Below are positions 9,774 to 20,400 of a stretch of 41,331 nt of DNA, in pieces (the first letter of the stretch is position 1; each line of letters opens with the position of its first letter). Under the pieces are notes generated by a model, which did not search any database, was not told the origin of the DNA, and saw only the letters and a list, made by a program, of their open reading frames with translations. The position numbers and the translations under genes were made by a program. Source of the DNA: Candidatus Omnitrophota bacterium (lineage in GTDB: Bacteria > Omnitrophota > Gorgyraeia > Zapsychrales > Zapsychraceae); NCBI GenBank assembly GCA_018812705.1, contig JAHJCZ010000016.1:1-41331 (forward strand), read 5' to 3'.

Positions 9774-10508
9774 TTAATTTAAAAATTTTGAAGATCGTAT
9801 TCTTTTTTCTAGATGGTATATCAAAAAATTATTTAATATATATTTAAGCTCTTTTCGAACACTTTCAGTAAGACCTAAACGGAGACAATCATCCCATTGG
9901 CCTTGTTCTATATGCAGAATGGACGCTATGGCACCTTTTGATATAACATTAAAACTTGTTTCTTTTGTAGGACAATTTGAACAGATCAGGCCACCTGACG
10001 TCATGCTGAATCTTGCTCTTCCATGGATTATCTTGTTACATTTTACACAAGAATCAATATGCGGCCTAAAACCGGAGAGAAGAAGTATTTTAATTTGAAA
10101 AACGTGAACTAGCTTATCAATATCCTTTACAGTCTCTAGACTATTTAAATACTCTAGCATTAGCTTATACACCATCTTATTAACCTGCTCAAGCGGCATA
10201 ATAGAATCGACTAATTCCAAGATATAGTTTGCGGCTATGTTTCTCTTATAATCCTGGCGAATATTAAAAAAGAACTGCTTAAGATCGCATTGACTAACAA
10301 GATTGAATTCAGATCTAGCGTATTCATAATAAACAAAATCATTTATTGAAAATTTTTCTAGGCTGCTTCCGAACTTCTTCGGGTTTTTCCTAATTCCTTT
10401 CAAAACACCTTTGACCCTACCATGATTTTTAGTAAAAAATATTGCTATTTTACTAGTCTCCCTCAGATCAAAAGTCTTTAGAATTATGCCTTCATCAGAA
10501 ACTATCAT
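9774..10508 (-). CDS. recO: DNA repair protein RecO
   Basis: MIVSDEGIILKTFDLRETSKIAIFFTKNHGRVKGVLKGIR; CxxC...CxxC zinc motif. Confidence 0.9.
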   Translation of the reverse strand: MIVSDEGIILKTFDLRETSKIAIFFTKNHGRVKGVLKGIRKNPKKFGSSLEKFSINDFVYYEYARSEFNLVSQCDLKQFFFNIRQDYKRNIAANYILELVDSIMPLEQVNKMVYKLMLEYLNSLETVKDIDKLVHVFQIKILLLSGFRPHIDSCVKCNKIIHGRARFSMTSGGLICSNCPTKETSFNVISKGAIASILHIEQGQWDDCLRLGLTESVRKELKYILNNFLIYHLEKRIRSSKFLN

Positions 10509-10981
10509 TTCTTTCCTAAAACCTTGCCTAAATCCTTAGTCAAAATCTTAATAATCTCTTCCTCTTTTTTCCTGATCTTGAGTATATTCGTCTTAGAATG
10601 ATCATCGTAACCTAAAAGATGCAAAATACCATGGACAACATAAAGAACTAATTCCTGTTCAACGGAAGTATTAAAGCTCTTGGCATTCTTGATAGCCGCA
10701 TCTGTGGAAATAATTATATCTCCATTAATTTCTTTGACACTTTTTTGGGATACTTGATATGAGACTTCTTCATCGGTAGAATCAAAAGCCAAAACATCCG
10801 TAGCATTATTGCGCCCTAAAAATTTTCTATTGAATACCCGAATTTTTTGATTTGTTACAAACAATACAGAAAGCAAAACTTCACTTACCTTTTCATGCCT
10901 TAAAATTATTTTTATAATTTTTTTTATTTGTGAGGTATTTAGCGGGATTTTTTTCTGCAGATCATTGACAGCTACGAACAT
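10505..10981 (-). CDS. ybeY: endoribonuclease YbeY (16S rRNA maturation)
   Basis: 'LVLYVVHGILHLLGYDDHS' signature; likely start MFVAVND at 10981 (ORF extends to 11056 but the extension overlaps a predicted hairpin). Confidence 0.85.
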   Translation of the reverse strand: MFVAVNDLQKKIPLNTSQIKKIIKIILRHEKVSEVLLSVLFVTNQKIRVFNRKFLGRNNATDVLAFDSTDEEVSYQVSQKSVKEINGDIIISTDAAIKNAKSFNTSVEQELVLYVVHGILHLLGYDDHSKTNILKIRKKEEEIIKILTKDLGKVLGKK

Positions 10982-11044
10982 TCTTTCTAACGCTCTCCTT
11001 TCAATCATTGCAGAAATAAAGCCTTCCAAACTCCCTAAGAGACT

Positions 11045-11132
11045 GTCCCTAGACATTTTCTTTGATATCTAGGAACGGCTTTATTCCCGAGTCTATCCTC
11101 CCCACCGAAAGAGGTGGGCAATATGACGAGGA
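11045..11132 (-). repeat. two intergenic stem-loops between pgpH-like gene and ybeY
   Basis: minus strand GTTCCTAGATA/TGTCTAGGGAC (11-bp stem with G-U pairs, 11045-11076) and CCCACC-TCTTTC-GGTGGG (11101-11118) with outer TCCTC/GAGGA. Confidence 0.6.
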
Positions 11133-11149
11133 AATCAACTTTTTGAAAC

Positions 11150-12646
11150 TTATTCTGTCCCATTTGAAGGTTTGGGATTCTTTTGACCACTGTTGTCAGT
11201 AGATCCGTTTTGACTATCTTTTTGAGATTTTTGAGATTCCGAACGCTGAAATATTTTACTTTTTTCTGAAGATTTCTTTGTAACTGAATTCTTTTTTTCT
11301 GGATACTTTACTCTGCCATGATACATTCCGCCCAAAATACGAACAAAAGTTGAAGATATTTTATCAATTTCTTTCAGTGTCAAGTTACATTCATCAAGTT
11401 GACCATCAATAAACTTATTATTTATTATTTTCCTAACAGTGTCCCCTATTCTGTTCATGTTCTTTTCATCTAAAGCACGGACCGCACCCTCAACTGAATC
11501 CGCCAATAAAACTATCGCTGTCTCTCTAGTTTGAGGCTTAGGACCGGGATATCTAAAATTATCCTCACTTATAACTTCTCCATTATCCGCCTCTTCAAGA
11601 GCTTTCTGATAAAAGTAATAAACCAAGCTTGTGCCATGATGCTGTGGAATAAAATCTACGATCAGATGATTGAGTTTATACTTTTTGGCAAGTTCAATTC
11701 CCTCTTTAACGTGATTAAGTATCACGAGCCTGCTCATTGAAGGCTCCATTCCATCATGTTTATTAGTCCCGATCAATTGATTTTCAGTATAATATTCCGG
11801 CTTATCCATCTTTCCTATGTCGTGATAATATGCTCCAACTCTTGCTAATAATGCATTCGCACCAATGGAGTCAGCTGCTGCCTCTGAAAGATTGCTTACG
11901 ACTAAACTGTGATGATAAGTACCTGGCGCCTCAAGGATCATCTTCTTAAGAAGCGGCTGGTTAAAATCAGAAAGTTCGAGCAAACTAAAATTTGTTAGCA
12001 CGTGGAATAAATATTCGAAGATCTTAAGAACTGCAGCTACTATAAACGCCGAAATAAAACCATTAGCAGCTAAAGGATATAATTTTTCACTAGCAAATGC
12101 TTTTGTTAAGATCTGTCCCGAATCAAAATTTATCAAGAACAAACAGATGACATTCATGACGCTTACAAACAAGCCAGCTCCGATCAACTGACCACGCAAT
12201 CTTGCACCTCTAACAGAATACGCACCTGTTAGACTGCCGATAAAAAATGTTAACAACATTCCAAAATCACCGCCAATTATCAAACAAACTATAACACTGC
12301 TTGCAAAAGCCATAATGAATGACAATTCATGGTCATTGAAAAGAAGCATCGTGAGCATTGCTATGCTAGCTACAGGGATATAGTAAAGAGGAATAGTTGA
12401 ATACTGGTCAATTGCATAAGCAGCGAACAAAATAATAGTTAGAAGCAAGCCTAGATTAAGAAATATCTTTCTGCATGCTTCCTTAAAATTCTTTAAATGT
12501 AAAGCGAGAAAAAGAAGGAATAAAGGCACTACTAATGAATAATTCATTAGCCAGCAGAACAACATTAGCATTAAAATAACAATTGCTGTAATACTAAGAT
12601 TCATTGCTTTCTCAAACAATGTTTTGTCATTTTCAGAAAATAACAT
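11150..12646 (-). CDS. 7TMR-HD family phosphohydrolase (PgpH-like, without the N-terminal extracellular HDED domain)
   Basis: multi-TM N-terminus then 'EAPGTYHHSLVVSNLSEAAADSIGANALLARVGAYYHDIGKM...'; 498 aa. Confidence 0.85.
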   Translation of the reverse strand: MLFSENDKTLFEKAMNLSITAIVILMLMLFCWLMNYSLVVPLFLLFLALHLKNFKEACRKIFLNLGLLLTIILFAAYAIDQYSTIPLYYIPVASIAMLTMLLFNDHELSFIMAFASSVIVCLIIGGDFGMLLTFFIGSLTGAYSVRGARLRGQLIGAGLFVSVMNVICLFLINFDSGQILTKAFASEKLYPLAANGFISAFIVAAVLKIFEYLFHVLTNFSLLELSDFNQPLLKKMILEAPGTYHHSLVVSNLSEAAADSIGANALLARVGAYYHDIGKMDKPEYYTENQLIGTNKHDGMEPSMSRLVILNHVKEGIELAKKYKLNHLIVDFIPQHHGTSLVYYFYQKALEEADNGEVISEDNFRYPGPKPQTRETAIVLLADSVEGAVRALDEKNMNRIGDTVRKIINNKFIDGQLDECNLTLKEIDKISSTFVRILGGMYHGRVKYPEKKNSVTKKSSEKSKIFQRSESQKSQKDSQNGSTDNSGQKNPKPSNGTE

Positions 12647-12651
12647 AATCC

Positions 12652-13602
12652 TTAATGCCTTTCATATGCCTCAATGATCCGCTGAACAAGTTCATGACGC
12701 ACAACATCATTTCCAGTCAAATAAATAAATTTGATTCCTTCAATGTCCTTTAAAATCTTCTCTGCATTTGAAAGCCCATCTTGAGTCCCTTTTGGCAGGT
12801 CACTCTGAGTCACATCACCGGTAATAACTGTCTTTGAGTCAAAACCAAGCCTAGTTAAAAACATTTTCATTTGAAAAGAAGTACTGTTCTGCGCCTCATC
12901 AAGGATGACAAAAGCATCATTAAGAGTTCTTCCACGCATAAACGCCAACGGTGCAACCTCAATAATACCCTGCTCTGTAAGCTCTTCAACTTTTCCAGCA
13001 TCCATCATGTCATACAGCGCATCATAAAGCGGCCTTAAATATGGAGATATCTTTTCAACCATATCACCAGGCAAGAAACCAAGGCTCTCTCCTGCTTCAA
13101 TAGCAGGCCTGGTCAGAATGATCCTTCTTACCAATCCTCTTTTTAAGGCATTAACAGCCATAGCCATAGCAAGATATGTTTTTCCTGTACCCGCTGGACC
13201 TATACCAAAAACTATATCATTAGCCTTTATTGCATCAACATAGTCGATCTGACCTTTTGTTTTTGGAGTAACTATTTGTCCTCGATTTCCACTAACCAGG
13301 ATCTCGATCTTACCCTTTGCTAAACGCTTAAAATCTACGCCTTCATCAGGTTTAGTTGCTTTAAGAGCATAAATTATATCTCTATGTTTTATGCTTGAGC
13401 CATTCTGGATCAATGTAAGAAGATAATCAAAAAGCTCACAGGTTTTTTCTGTCTGCTCTTTGTCGCCAAGGATTCTCAAACCCTTATCATCTCTTAATAT
13501 TTTTACTTTTAACTGCTTTTCTATAAACTTCAAATTATTATCATATTGACCAAATAAAAGCTGAATATGAGCATTATCATCAAAATGTATTGTTCTTTCC
13601 AT
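12652..13602 (-). CDS. phoH: PhoH-like ATPase
   Basis: 'GIGPAGTGKTYLAMAMAVNAL' Walker A, 'FVILDEAQNST' Walker B. Confidence 0.93.
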   Translation of the reverse strand: MERTIHFDDNAHIQLLFGQYDNNLKFIEKQLKVKILRDDKGLRILGDKEQTEKTCELFDYLLTLIQNGSSIKHRDIIYALKATKPDEGVDFKRLAKGKIEILVSGNRGQIVTPKTKGQIDYVDAIKANDIVFGIGPAGTGKTYLAMAMAVNALKRGLVRRIILTRPAIEAGESLGFLPGDMVEKISPYLRPLYDALYDMMDAGKVEELTEQGIIEVAPLAFMRGRTLNDAFVILDEAQNSTSFQMKMFLTRLGFDSKTVITGDVTQSDLPKGTQDGLSNAEKILKDIEGIKFIYLTGNDVVRHELVQRIIEAYERH

Positions 13603-13629
13603 GTTCCCCTTATCGATTAAAGAAGTTCA

Positions 13630-14193
13630 TCATTCTATTGGTATCTGTAAAACTGTTCCTGGTCTAACAAAATCTGGATTTTCAATAGCATCCTTGTTGT
13701 ATTCGTAAATTTTAGGCCACTTGCTATATTCCCCATAGAATTTCTTTGAAATTTTCTGAAGAGTGTCATCTTTCTCAACAATATATTCTACTAAAGAATT
13801 CTCAACAATAACGGTACCCACCATTTCACCAGAAGATGAAGGCAGATCAACTTGTGTTAGCCTCCTTGTTTGGATCTCTTGGGTTGTCATTTGGTCACTG
13901 CCTGAATCTTCATTACGTTTATACTTAACAATATTTGCACCATTACCTTCCTGATTCGCAGGTGCATCTTTAGAAAATTCTAAAACATAGATTTTTCTAG
14001 TAGTTTTTTTCTCTCCAGCCTCATCAAACACAGGAGTTCCTAGCAAATATCCGGCATTACCGCTCATTTTCTGGTCCACTCTGGTTTTATCTTGCATATA
14101 GCTTCTAACCCTGACCTTTGAGGATGAACATCCTGAAACTAGCAACACAATAAACAAAAACACTAATAGTTTTATAACATGCTTAGGCATCAT
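13630..14193 (-). CDS. LysM-domain lipoprotein
   Basis: lipobox LLVSGCSSS; C-terminal LysM 'VEYIVEKDDTLQKISKKFYGEYSKWPKIYEYNKDAIENPDFVRPGTVLQIP'. Confidence 0.85.
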   Translation of the reverse strand: MMPKHVIKLLVFLFIVLLVSGCSSSKVRVRSYMQDKTRVDQKMSGNAGYLLGTPVFDEAGEKKTTRKIYVLEFSKDAPANQEGNGANIVKYKRNEDSGSDQMTTQEIQTRRLTQVDLPSSSGEMVGTVIVENSLVEYIVEKDDTLQKISKKFYGEYSKWPKIYEYNKDAIENPDFVRPGTVLQIPIE

Positions 14194-15583
14194 CGCCTCC
14201 TTTATTTAGAGTCATTAAACCTAATTCCTGTAATTGCTTTTTATCAACATCCGACGGTGCATCAGCGATCAAACAATTTCCTTTTTGAGTTTTAGGAAAA
14301 GCGATCGTATCTCTAATAGATTCCAATCCTGTCAGAATAGCTACTATTCGATCGATCCCGTAAGCTACACCTGCATGAGGCGGCGCTCCGTATTCAAAAG
14401 CTCTTAATAAAAATCCGAATCTTTTTTCTGCTTCTTCTTTATCAAGACCTATTATATCAAATATCTTCTTCTGCATATCCTTTTTATGAATACGAATTGA
14501 TCCACTTCCTATTTCATTTCCGTTAAGGACCAGGTCATAAGAACGTGATATTGCTTTACCATAATCTCCATTTTCCAAACATCCCATATCTTCCTCTCTG
14601 CAGGATGTAAAAGGATGATGTTCGCTGTCCCATCTCTTTTCTTCTTCGTTATATTTGAACATTGGAAAATCTACGATCCAAACAAAGGCAAAGTCCTCAC
14701 CTTCTTTTCTTGTATCAGGTTTGTCCGAATTATATTTTTCCATTGCCTTCGAATGCGATAATCTTGGAAAAGGAGTCGGAAAATCAATGCCCTTGACCCT
14801 CTTAAATATTTCTTTGAACAGATTCTCTGTAAGAGTAAATATATCTTCTTCTTCGACAAAAGACATCTCCATATCAAGTTGAGTAAATTCAGGTTGCCTA
14901 TCTGCTCTAAGATCTTCATCTCTAAAGCACTTTACTATTTGATAATATTTATCAACTCCGGAAACCATCAATATCTGCTTGAACAATTGTGGCGATTGAG
15001 GTAGAGCAAAAAACTTGCCCGAGCTCATCCTTGAAGGAACAAGAAAGTCTCTAGCACCTTCAGGCGTAGACTTTGTGAGAACAGGCGTTTCTACCTCCAT
15101 AAAATTATTTTTATTCAAGAACTCTCGGACAGTAGCGCAAAGTTGATGACGAACTTTTAACGCATTCATTACCTTTGTTCTTCTCAAATCAAGATAGCGA
15201 TAAGTCAAACGAAGCTCCTCTGCAACATCAACAGTATCATCTATTTCAAAAACAGGAACTTGGCTTTCATTCAATATTTCAAGTTCACTTGCACAAATCT
15301 CTACTTCTCCTGTTGGCACATCTTTGTTTACCATTTTATCAGGTCGCACAACTACTTCACCAGTTACCTTAATAACAAATTCGGGACCTAATTTTTCAGC
15401 AATACTATGTGCTTCTTTGCTAACTGATGGAACAAATACAACTTGCGTGATACCATATCTATCCCTAATATCAATGAATATCAATTTTCCATGATCTCTT
15501 CTAGCACTGACCCAACCACAAAGCGTAGCTGTCTTTTTTCCATCTTCTCTTCTTAATTCTCCACAAGTATGTGTACGTAACAT
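14183..15583 (-). CDS. aspS: aspartyl-tRNA synthetase, bacterial-type, GAD insertion domain absent
   Basis: OB-fold 'LCGWVSARRDHGKLIFIDIRDRYGITQVV', 'RYLDLRR', 'QSPQLFKQILMVSGVDKYYQIVKCFRDEDLRADRQPEFTQLD', 'AFEYGAPPHAGVAYGIDRIV'. Confidence 0.95.
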   Translation of the reverse strand: MLRTHTCGELRREDGKKTATLCGWVSARRDHGKLIFIDIRDRYGITQVVFVPSVSKEAHSIAEKLGPEFVIKVTGEVVVRPDKMVNKDVPTGEVEICASELEILNESQVPVFEIDDTVDVAEELRLTYRYLDLRRTKVMNALKVRHQLCATVREFLNKNNFMEVETPVLTKSTPEGARDFLVPSRMSSGKFFALPQSPQLFKQILMVSGVDKYYQIVKCFRDEDLRADRQPEFTQLDMEMSFVEEEDIFTLTENLFKEIFKRVKGIDFPTPFPRLSHSKAMEKYNSDKPDTRKEGEDFAFVWIVDFPMFKYNEEEKRWDSEHHPFTSCREEDMGCLENGDYGKAISRSYDLVLNGNEIGSGSIRIHKKDMQKKIFDIIGLDKEEAEKRFGFLLRAFEYGAPPHAGVAYGIDRIVAILTGLESIRDTIAFPKTQKGNCLIADAPSDVDKKQLQELGLMTLNKGGDDA

Positions 15584-15614
15584 CTTATTGCCTTTCTATT
15601 AATTCTGATTCAGT

Positions 15615-16910
15615 TTAATCCTTTAAAATTTCTGTTAAATATTGAACCACTTCATAATCATTGATTGATCGCTGGGAACCATCCCTCATATCTTTTATCG
15701 TTACTGTATTATTAACAGCTTCCTCTTCTCCAAATATCAAAACAAATTGAGCACCAGCTTTATTTGCTGCCCGCATTTGACTCTTCATTGAAGACACCTG
15801 AAAACTCATATCACTCGAAATACGATTATTTCGCATCACACTCAACATTGTAAAAGCACTCGGTAAAGAATCCTTATCTAAAGCAATAACATAAGTTGAT
15901 AGATCAGATGTCTTGTCAACAGCAACTTTCTGTCTTGCCAAAATAATTCTCTCAATACCTAAAGCAAAACCGACTGCATCGACCTCTGGCCCACCGAGCT
16001 GATTTACTAACCCATTGTATCTGCCGCCTGCGCCTAAAGCATCTTGACTTCCTAGAGAAGGATCCGATATTTCAAAAACAATATGAGTATAGTAATCAAG
16101 CCCCCTTACAAGGTCTAGTGCCTCTTCATATTCAATTCCCAAAGTATCTAATGTCTTTTTTACTTCCAAGTAATACTCGCTGCTTTCTTTGGATAAATAT
16201 GAATGATCAATTTCGACATTCTTCACAATCTCCTTACATTCTTTAGCTTTGCAATCAAGGATCCTAAAAACATTTCTTTCAAACCTTAGCTTGCAATCAT
16301 CACATAGTTTTTCCAAATGAGTATGCAGCTTATCTCTAAGCATGCTTGAAAAAGCATTTTTATCTTCAGGGGATCCTAAAGTATTTATTTTAAGCTTAAA
16401 AGCATTTAATCCAAAAGACTTAAGCATTTCAACGCTTAAGGATATCACTTCAGCATCTAAGTATGGTGAAGCTGAATTTGGACCTATAGCCTCTACGCCA
16501 ACTTGATGAAATTGACGCAATCTTCCTTTTTGCGGCCTCTCCCCCCTAAACATTGGTCCAAAATAAAAAAGTTTAGTTAGACTTTCTTTCCTGTCCATAC
16601 TGTTCTGAATGTAAGAACGGACCACAGAAGCCGTGTTTTCCGGGCGCAAAGATAATCCAGACAACTGAATATTGTCATTTTCATCTTTCCTTTGAGAAGT
16701 AAGATTAAGCATTTGCTTCTGAACGATATCGCTTGTTTGACCCATTGAACGGGCAAAAAGTTCCGTTTCCTCAAAGATAGGAGTCCTTATCTCTTTGTAA
16801 TTATAATTCTTTAGAATTTCACGTGACTTTAATTCTATCATCTGCCACTGTGGAGAATCTTCAGGAAGAATATCATTTGTTCCTCTTGGAACAGAAAACT
16901 TTTTAGACAT
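15615..16910 (-). CDS. hisS: histidyl-tRNA synthetase
   Basis: 'PRGTNDILPEDSPQWQMIE', 'LRPENTASVVRSYIQ', 'LVRGLDYYTHIVFE', 'LGAGGRYNGLV'. Confidence 0.95.
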   Translation of the reverse strand: MSKKFSVPRGTNDILPEDSPQWQMIELKSREILKNYNYKEIRTPIFEETELFARSMGQTSDIVQKQMLNLTSQRKDENDNIQLSGLSLRPENTASVVRSYIQNSMDRKESLTKLFYFGPMFRGERPQKGRLRQFHQVGVEAIGPNSASPYLDAEVISLSVEMLKSFGLNAFKLKINTLGSPEDKNAFSSMLRDKLHTHLEKLCDDCKLRFERNVFRILDCKAKECKEIVKNVEIDHSYLSKESSEYYLEVKKTLDTLGIEYEEALDLVRGLDYYTHIVFEISDPSLGSQDALGAGGRYNGLVNQLGGPEVDAVGFALGIERIILARQKVAVDKTSDLSTYVIALDKDSLPSAFTMLSVMRNNRISSDMSFQVSSMKSQMRAANKAGAQFVLIFGEEEAVNNTVTIKDMRDGSQRSINDYEVVQYLTEILKD

Positions 16911-16931
16911 AAGTAATAAGTATTAGTTTGA

Positions 16932-16967
16932 ACCCCGCTCTCCTAATCTTTTATAGAACAGCGGGGT
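16932..16967. repeat. 8-bp inverted repeat hairpin upstream of hisS
   Basis: accccgct (16932-16939) / agcggggt (16960-16967) with 20-nt loop; not followed by a T tract on either strand. Confidence 0.6.
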
Positions 16968-17040
16968 ATTATTAAAAATATGTTTATTAATATATATAAC
17001 TAAAGAAAGTGTACCTGATAACATTATCCTCAAAAAAATG

Positions 17041-17313
17041 CTATTTGATCTTTTGCTTCATTTCTAATCCAGGCTTAAAAACTACTATCTTTCTTGCGGG
17101 GACAGGAACACTTTCTCCTGTTCTTGGATTTCTTCCGAATCTTGCTTTTCTTTCTTTAATCTTAAATACTCCAAAATTTCGAAGTTCGACCTTTTCGTTA
17201 CGGATCAAGCTATCAACAATAACATCAAACGTTTTCTGCACTATCCTCTTAACATCAACTTGTTTGATACCCGTCATATCCGTAATTTTTAAAACAATAT
17301 CTTTTTTGGTCAT
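17041..17313 (-). CDS. HU/IHF family DNA-binding protein
   Basis: 'NFGVFKIKERKARFGRNPRTGESVPVPARKIVVFKPG'; strong RBS AGGAGGTG. Confidence 0.95.
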   Translation of the reverse strand: MTKKDIVLKITDMTGIKQVDVKRIVQKTFDVIVDSLIRNEKVELRNFGVFKIKERKARFGRNPRTGESVPVPARKIVVFKPGLEMKQKIK

Positions 17314-17338
17314 GTTTTTTCACCTCCTAGTTCTAAGT

Positions 17339-17367
17339 ATATTAACAACAAGACTTTACAGTGTCAA
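17339..17367 (-). promoter_or_regulatory. sigma70-type promoter for HU gene
   Basis: TTGACA (17362-17367), 17-bp spacer, TAATAT (17339-17344) on minus strand. Confidence 0.75.
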
Positions 17368-17443
17368 GCAATAATTCCCGACCCAAAAACAATTCAAACA
17401 TAAGAGTCAAAAGGACTTAGGACTCTAATTAAATACCTAAAAG

Positions 17444-20400
17444 CTACAATGTAACTGTAAACCTATCACCTCCAACAAGTTCTTTTATATCGTTCATCAA
17501 ACTCTCATTAGGGCTAACAAAAAGATCCTCACCGACAACTATCTCAACACTTTTCTTAGATTTTGTATTAAGCTTCAAATATACAGGAACCTTTCCTGGA
17601 GAACTTCTTAACTTAGACTTTAAACCATCAAAAACACTTTTCTTGCAGGATGACAAGTCAACATTGATTGACTTTATAGAAACATAAACATCATGTATAT
17701 GCTGCATATCGCTGGCAATGATCTTTGGTTCAACATCCCTAAGACTTATGCGTCCCTTCAAGAAAATAACCTCACCTTCAATAATATATTCCATTAATTC
17801 AGTATATACCGAAGGGAAAACAACTACCTCCACAGAACCTTCTATGTCTTCAACTCTTAATATTGCCATTCTTTCATTCGTTCTCTTGGTGTTCGTCAAT
17901 TTCACATTTTCTATTAAACCCACCAACCTTATTTCCTCGCCATCAGAAAGATTTTTAAGGTCTTTAGTTGAAAAATCTGTAAACTCTTGGATCTCTACCT
18001 TGTAATGAGCTAATGGATGTCCACTTATATAAAAACCTAAAAACTCCTTCTCATAAGCTAAAATTTGATTTTTGTTCCATTCTTTGATATCTGGCAATTT
18101 ATCATTTTCTTTATTAAATCCTCCAATATCATCACTCATGTCAAAGAAAGATACTTGCCCTGACTGTTTTTCCTTTTGAGTTTTTGCCCCAACTTCAAGA
18201 ACTCTATCAAGAACTGCCATAAGCTGAGACCGATTGACCCCAAAACAATCTGTTGCCCCGCACTTTATCAAGCTTTCCAAAACTTTTCTGTTAACAAGAC
18301 GTAAATCCACTCTTTCTGTTATATCGTTAAAAGAGTTGTACTTCCCTTCTTTTTCTCTATTTTCGACAATTGAATCAATAGCAGTAGAACCAACATTTTT
18401 TATAGCCAATAAACCAAAACGTATTGTTTCCCCATCAATAACATCAAACTCCTTATTGCTTTGATTAATATCTGGAGGCAAAATTTTAATGCCCATAGCC
18501 TCACATTCTCTTACATACTCAACGATCTTATCAGTATTATTCTTTTCACTGTTTAAAACAGCACACATGAACTCCACATGATAGTTGGCTTTTAAATATG
18601 CCGTTTGGTAAGAAATTAAAGCATAAGCTGCCGAGTGACTACGGTTAAAACCATATCCTGAAAAATAATCGATAAGATCAAACAACTTATTTGCAGCGAT
18701 CTCATCCATCTTGCTATACTTTTTACATCCTCGCTCAAAGTCTTTTCGCATCTTATTCATAACAGACGTATTTTTTTTACTCATAGCACGTCGAAGATGA
18801 TCCGCTTGAGTCAATGTAAATCCTGCCAAGGCAACGGGTATTTTCATAACCTGTTCCTGATAAATAATGATACCATACGTATCTTTTAATATCGGCTCAA
18901 GTTGTGGATGATCATATTTAAAATATACTTCACCTCTTTTTCTTCTAATAAAATCATCAAGCATGCCACTTCCCATTGGCCCAGGTCGATATAACGCCAA
19001 AATTGCTATCAAATCCTCAAATTCAGAAGGCTGAGCTTTCTTGAGAAGGTCCCGCATACCCGCACTTTCAAGCTGGAACACACCAAAACTATTAGCTTTA
19101 CTTAAATTCTCATAAGTTTTTTTATCATCAAGAGCAATGTTATCAATATCAATCACAACACCATGTATTTTCTTAATTAGCTTTACAGCTTCACTAATGA
19201 CAGTGAGAGTTCTAAGTCCCAAAAAATCCATTTTCAATAATCCCATAGAGGCAATACCCTTCATGGAATAACCAGTAGTTATCTGACCATCACTCGTCTT
19301 GAAGAGCGGAACATATTCTTCTAATGGCCTATCAGCAATAACAACTCCAGCCGCATGCATAGAGGCGTGACGATTTAACCCTTCCAAAACTTTTGCTGTT
19401 TCAATTATATCGTTAGCGACCTTATCTTCTTTGCAAAGTTTCGCTAGCTGTGGTTCTTTCTCTAAAGCATCTTGGATCTTAATTCCCAATTCTGCTGGAA
19501 TTAACTTTGCGATCTTATCCACATCTGCATATGGAACATCTTTGACCCGACCTACATCCCTAATAGCTGCCCTAGCCTGCATTGTCCCAAATGTAATGAT
19601 CTGCGCAACTTTATCCCTACCGTACTTATTGTTCACATATTCAATAACTTCTTGACGTCGCTCATAACAAAAGTCAATATCAATATCAGGCATACCGGCC
19701 CTATCGGGATTCAAGAACCTCTCAAACAGCAGGCCATATTTCAATGGATCAAGATTTGTTATCCCAAGCAAATAACTAACCAAACTTCCAGCTGCTGAAC
19801 CTCGACCAGGACCTACAGGAATATTTTCACTCTTAGCGTAATTGATAAAATCCCACACAATAAGGAAGTAGCTGACAAACCCCATCTTTTCGATGATCTT
19901 TATCTCGAATTTCAACCTATCCGTAATTTCTGGAGTGATTTCTTTAAATCTTCTTTTAAGGCCTTCCTCACACAGTTCTTCCAAGTAAGATTCTTTAGAC
20001 TTTCCATCTGGAGGATCAAATCTAGGAAGATGAATTTTATCAAACTCCATTTTTAAATTACATTTTTCGGCGATCTCTAAAGTATTCTTAAGTCCTTGTG
20101 GTACCCATGAAAATTCTTTAGCCATTTCTTGGGGTGATTTAAAATAGAACTGGTCGGAAGACATTCTCATTCTTTTTGGATCATTTAATGTAGTCTGTGT
20201 TTGAACACAAAGAAGCGCTTCGTGGGCAGCTGATTGATATTGTTCTAAATAATGAACATCATTAGTAACAATTATTGGCAAATGAAGATCTTTGGAAAGC
20301 TTAAGGATCCCTTCATTAACGATCTTCTGTTCAGGTATTCCGTGATCCATGATCTCTAGGTAAAAATTACCTTTTCCAAATATGCTTGATAAAGCATCTG

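Noticed and set aside
14671-14919. 82-aa minus-strand ORF inside aspS in another frame
   Set aside because: Alternative frame within aspS. Considered as evidence for a frameshift, but the aspS frame is continuous and carries all motifs on both sides.
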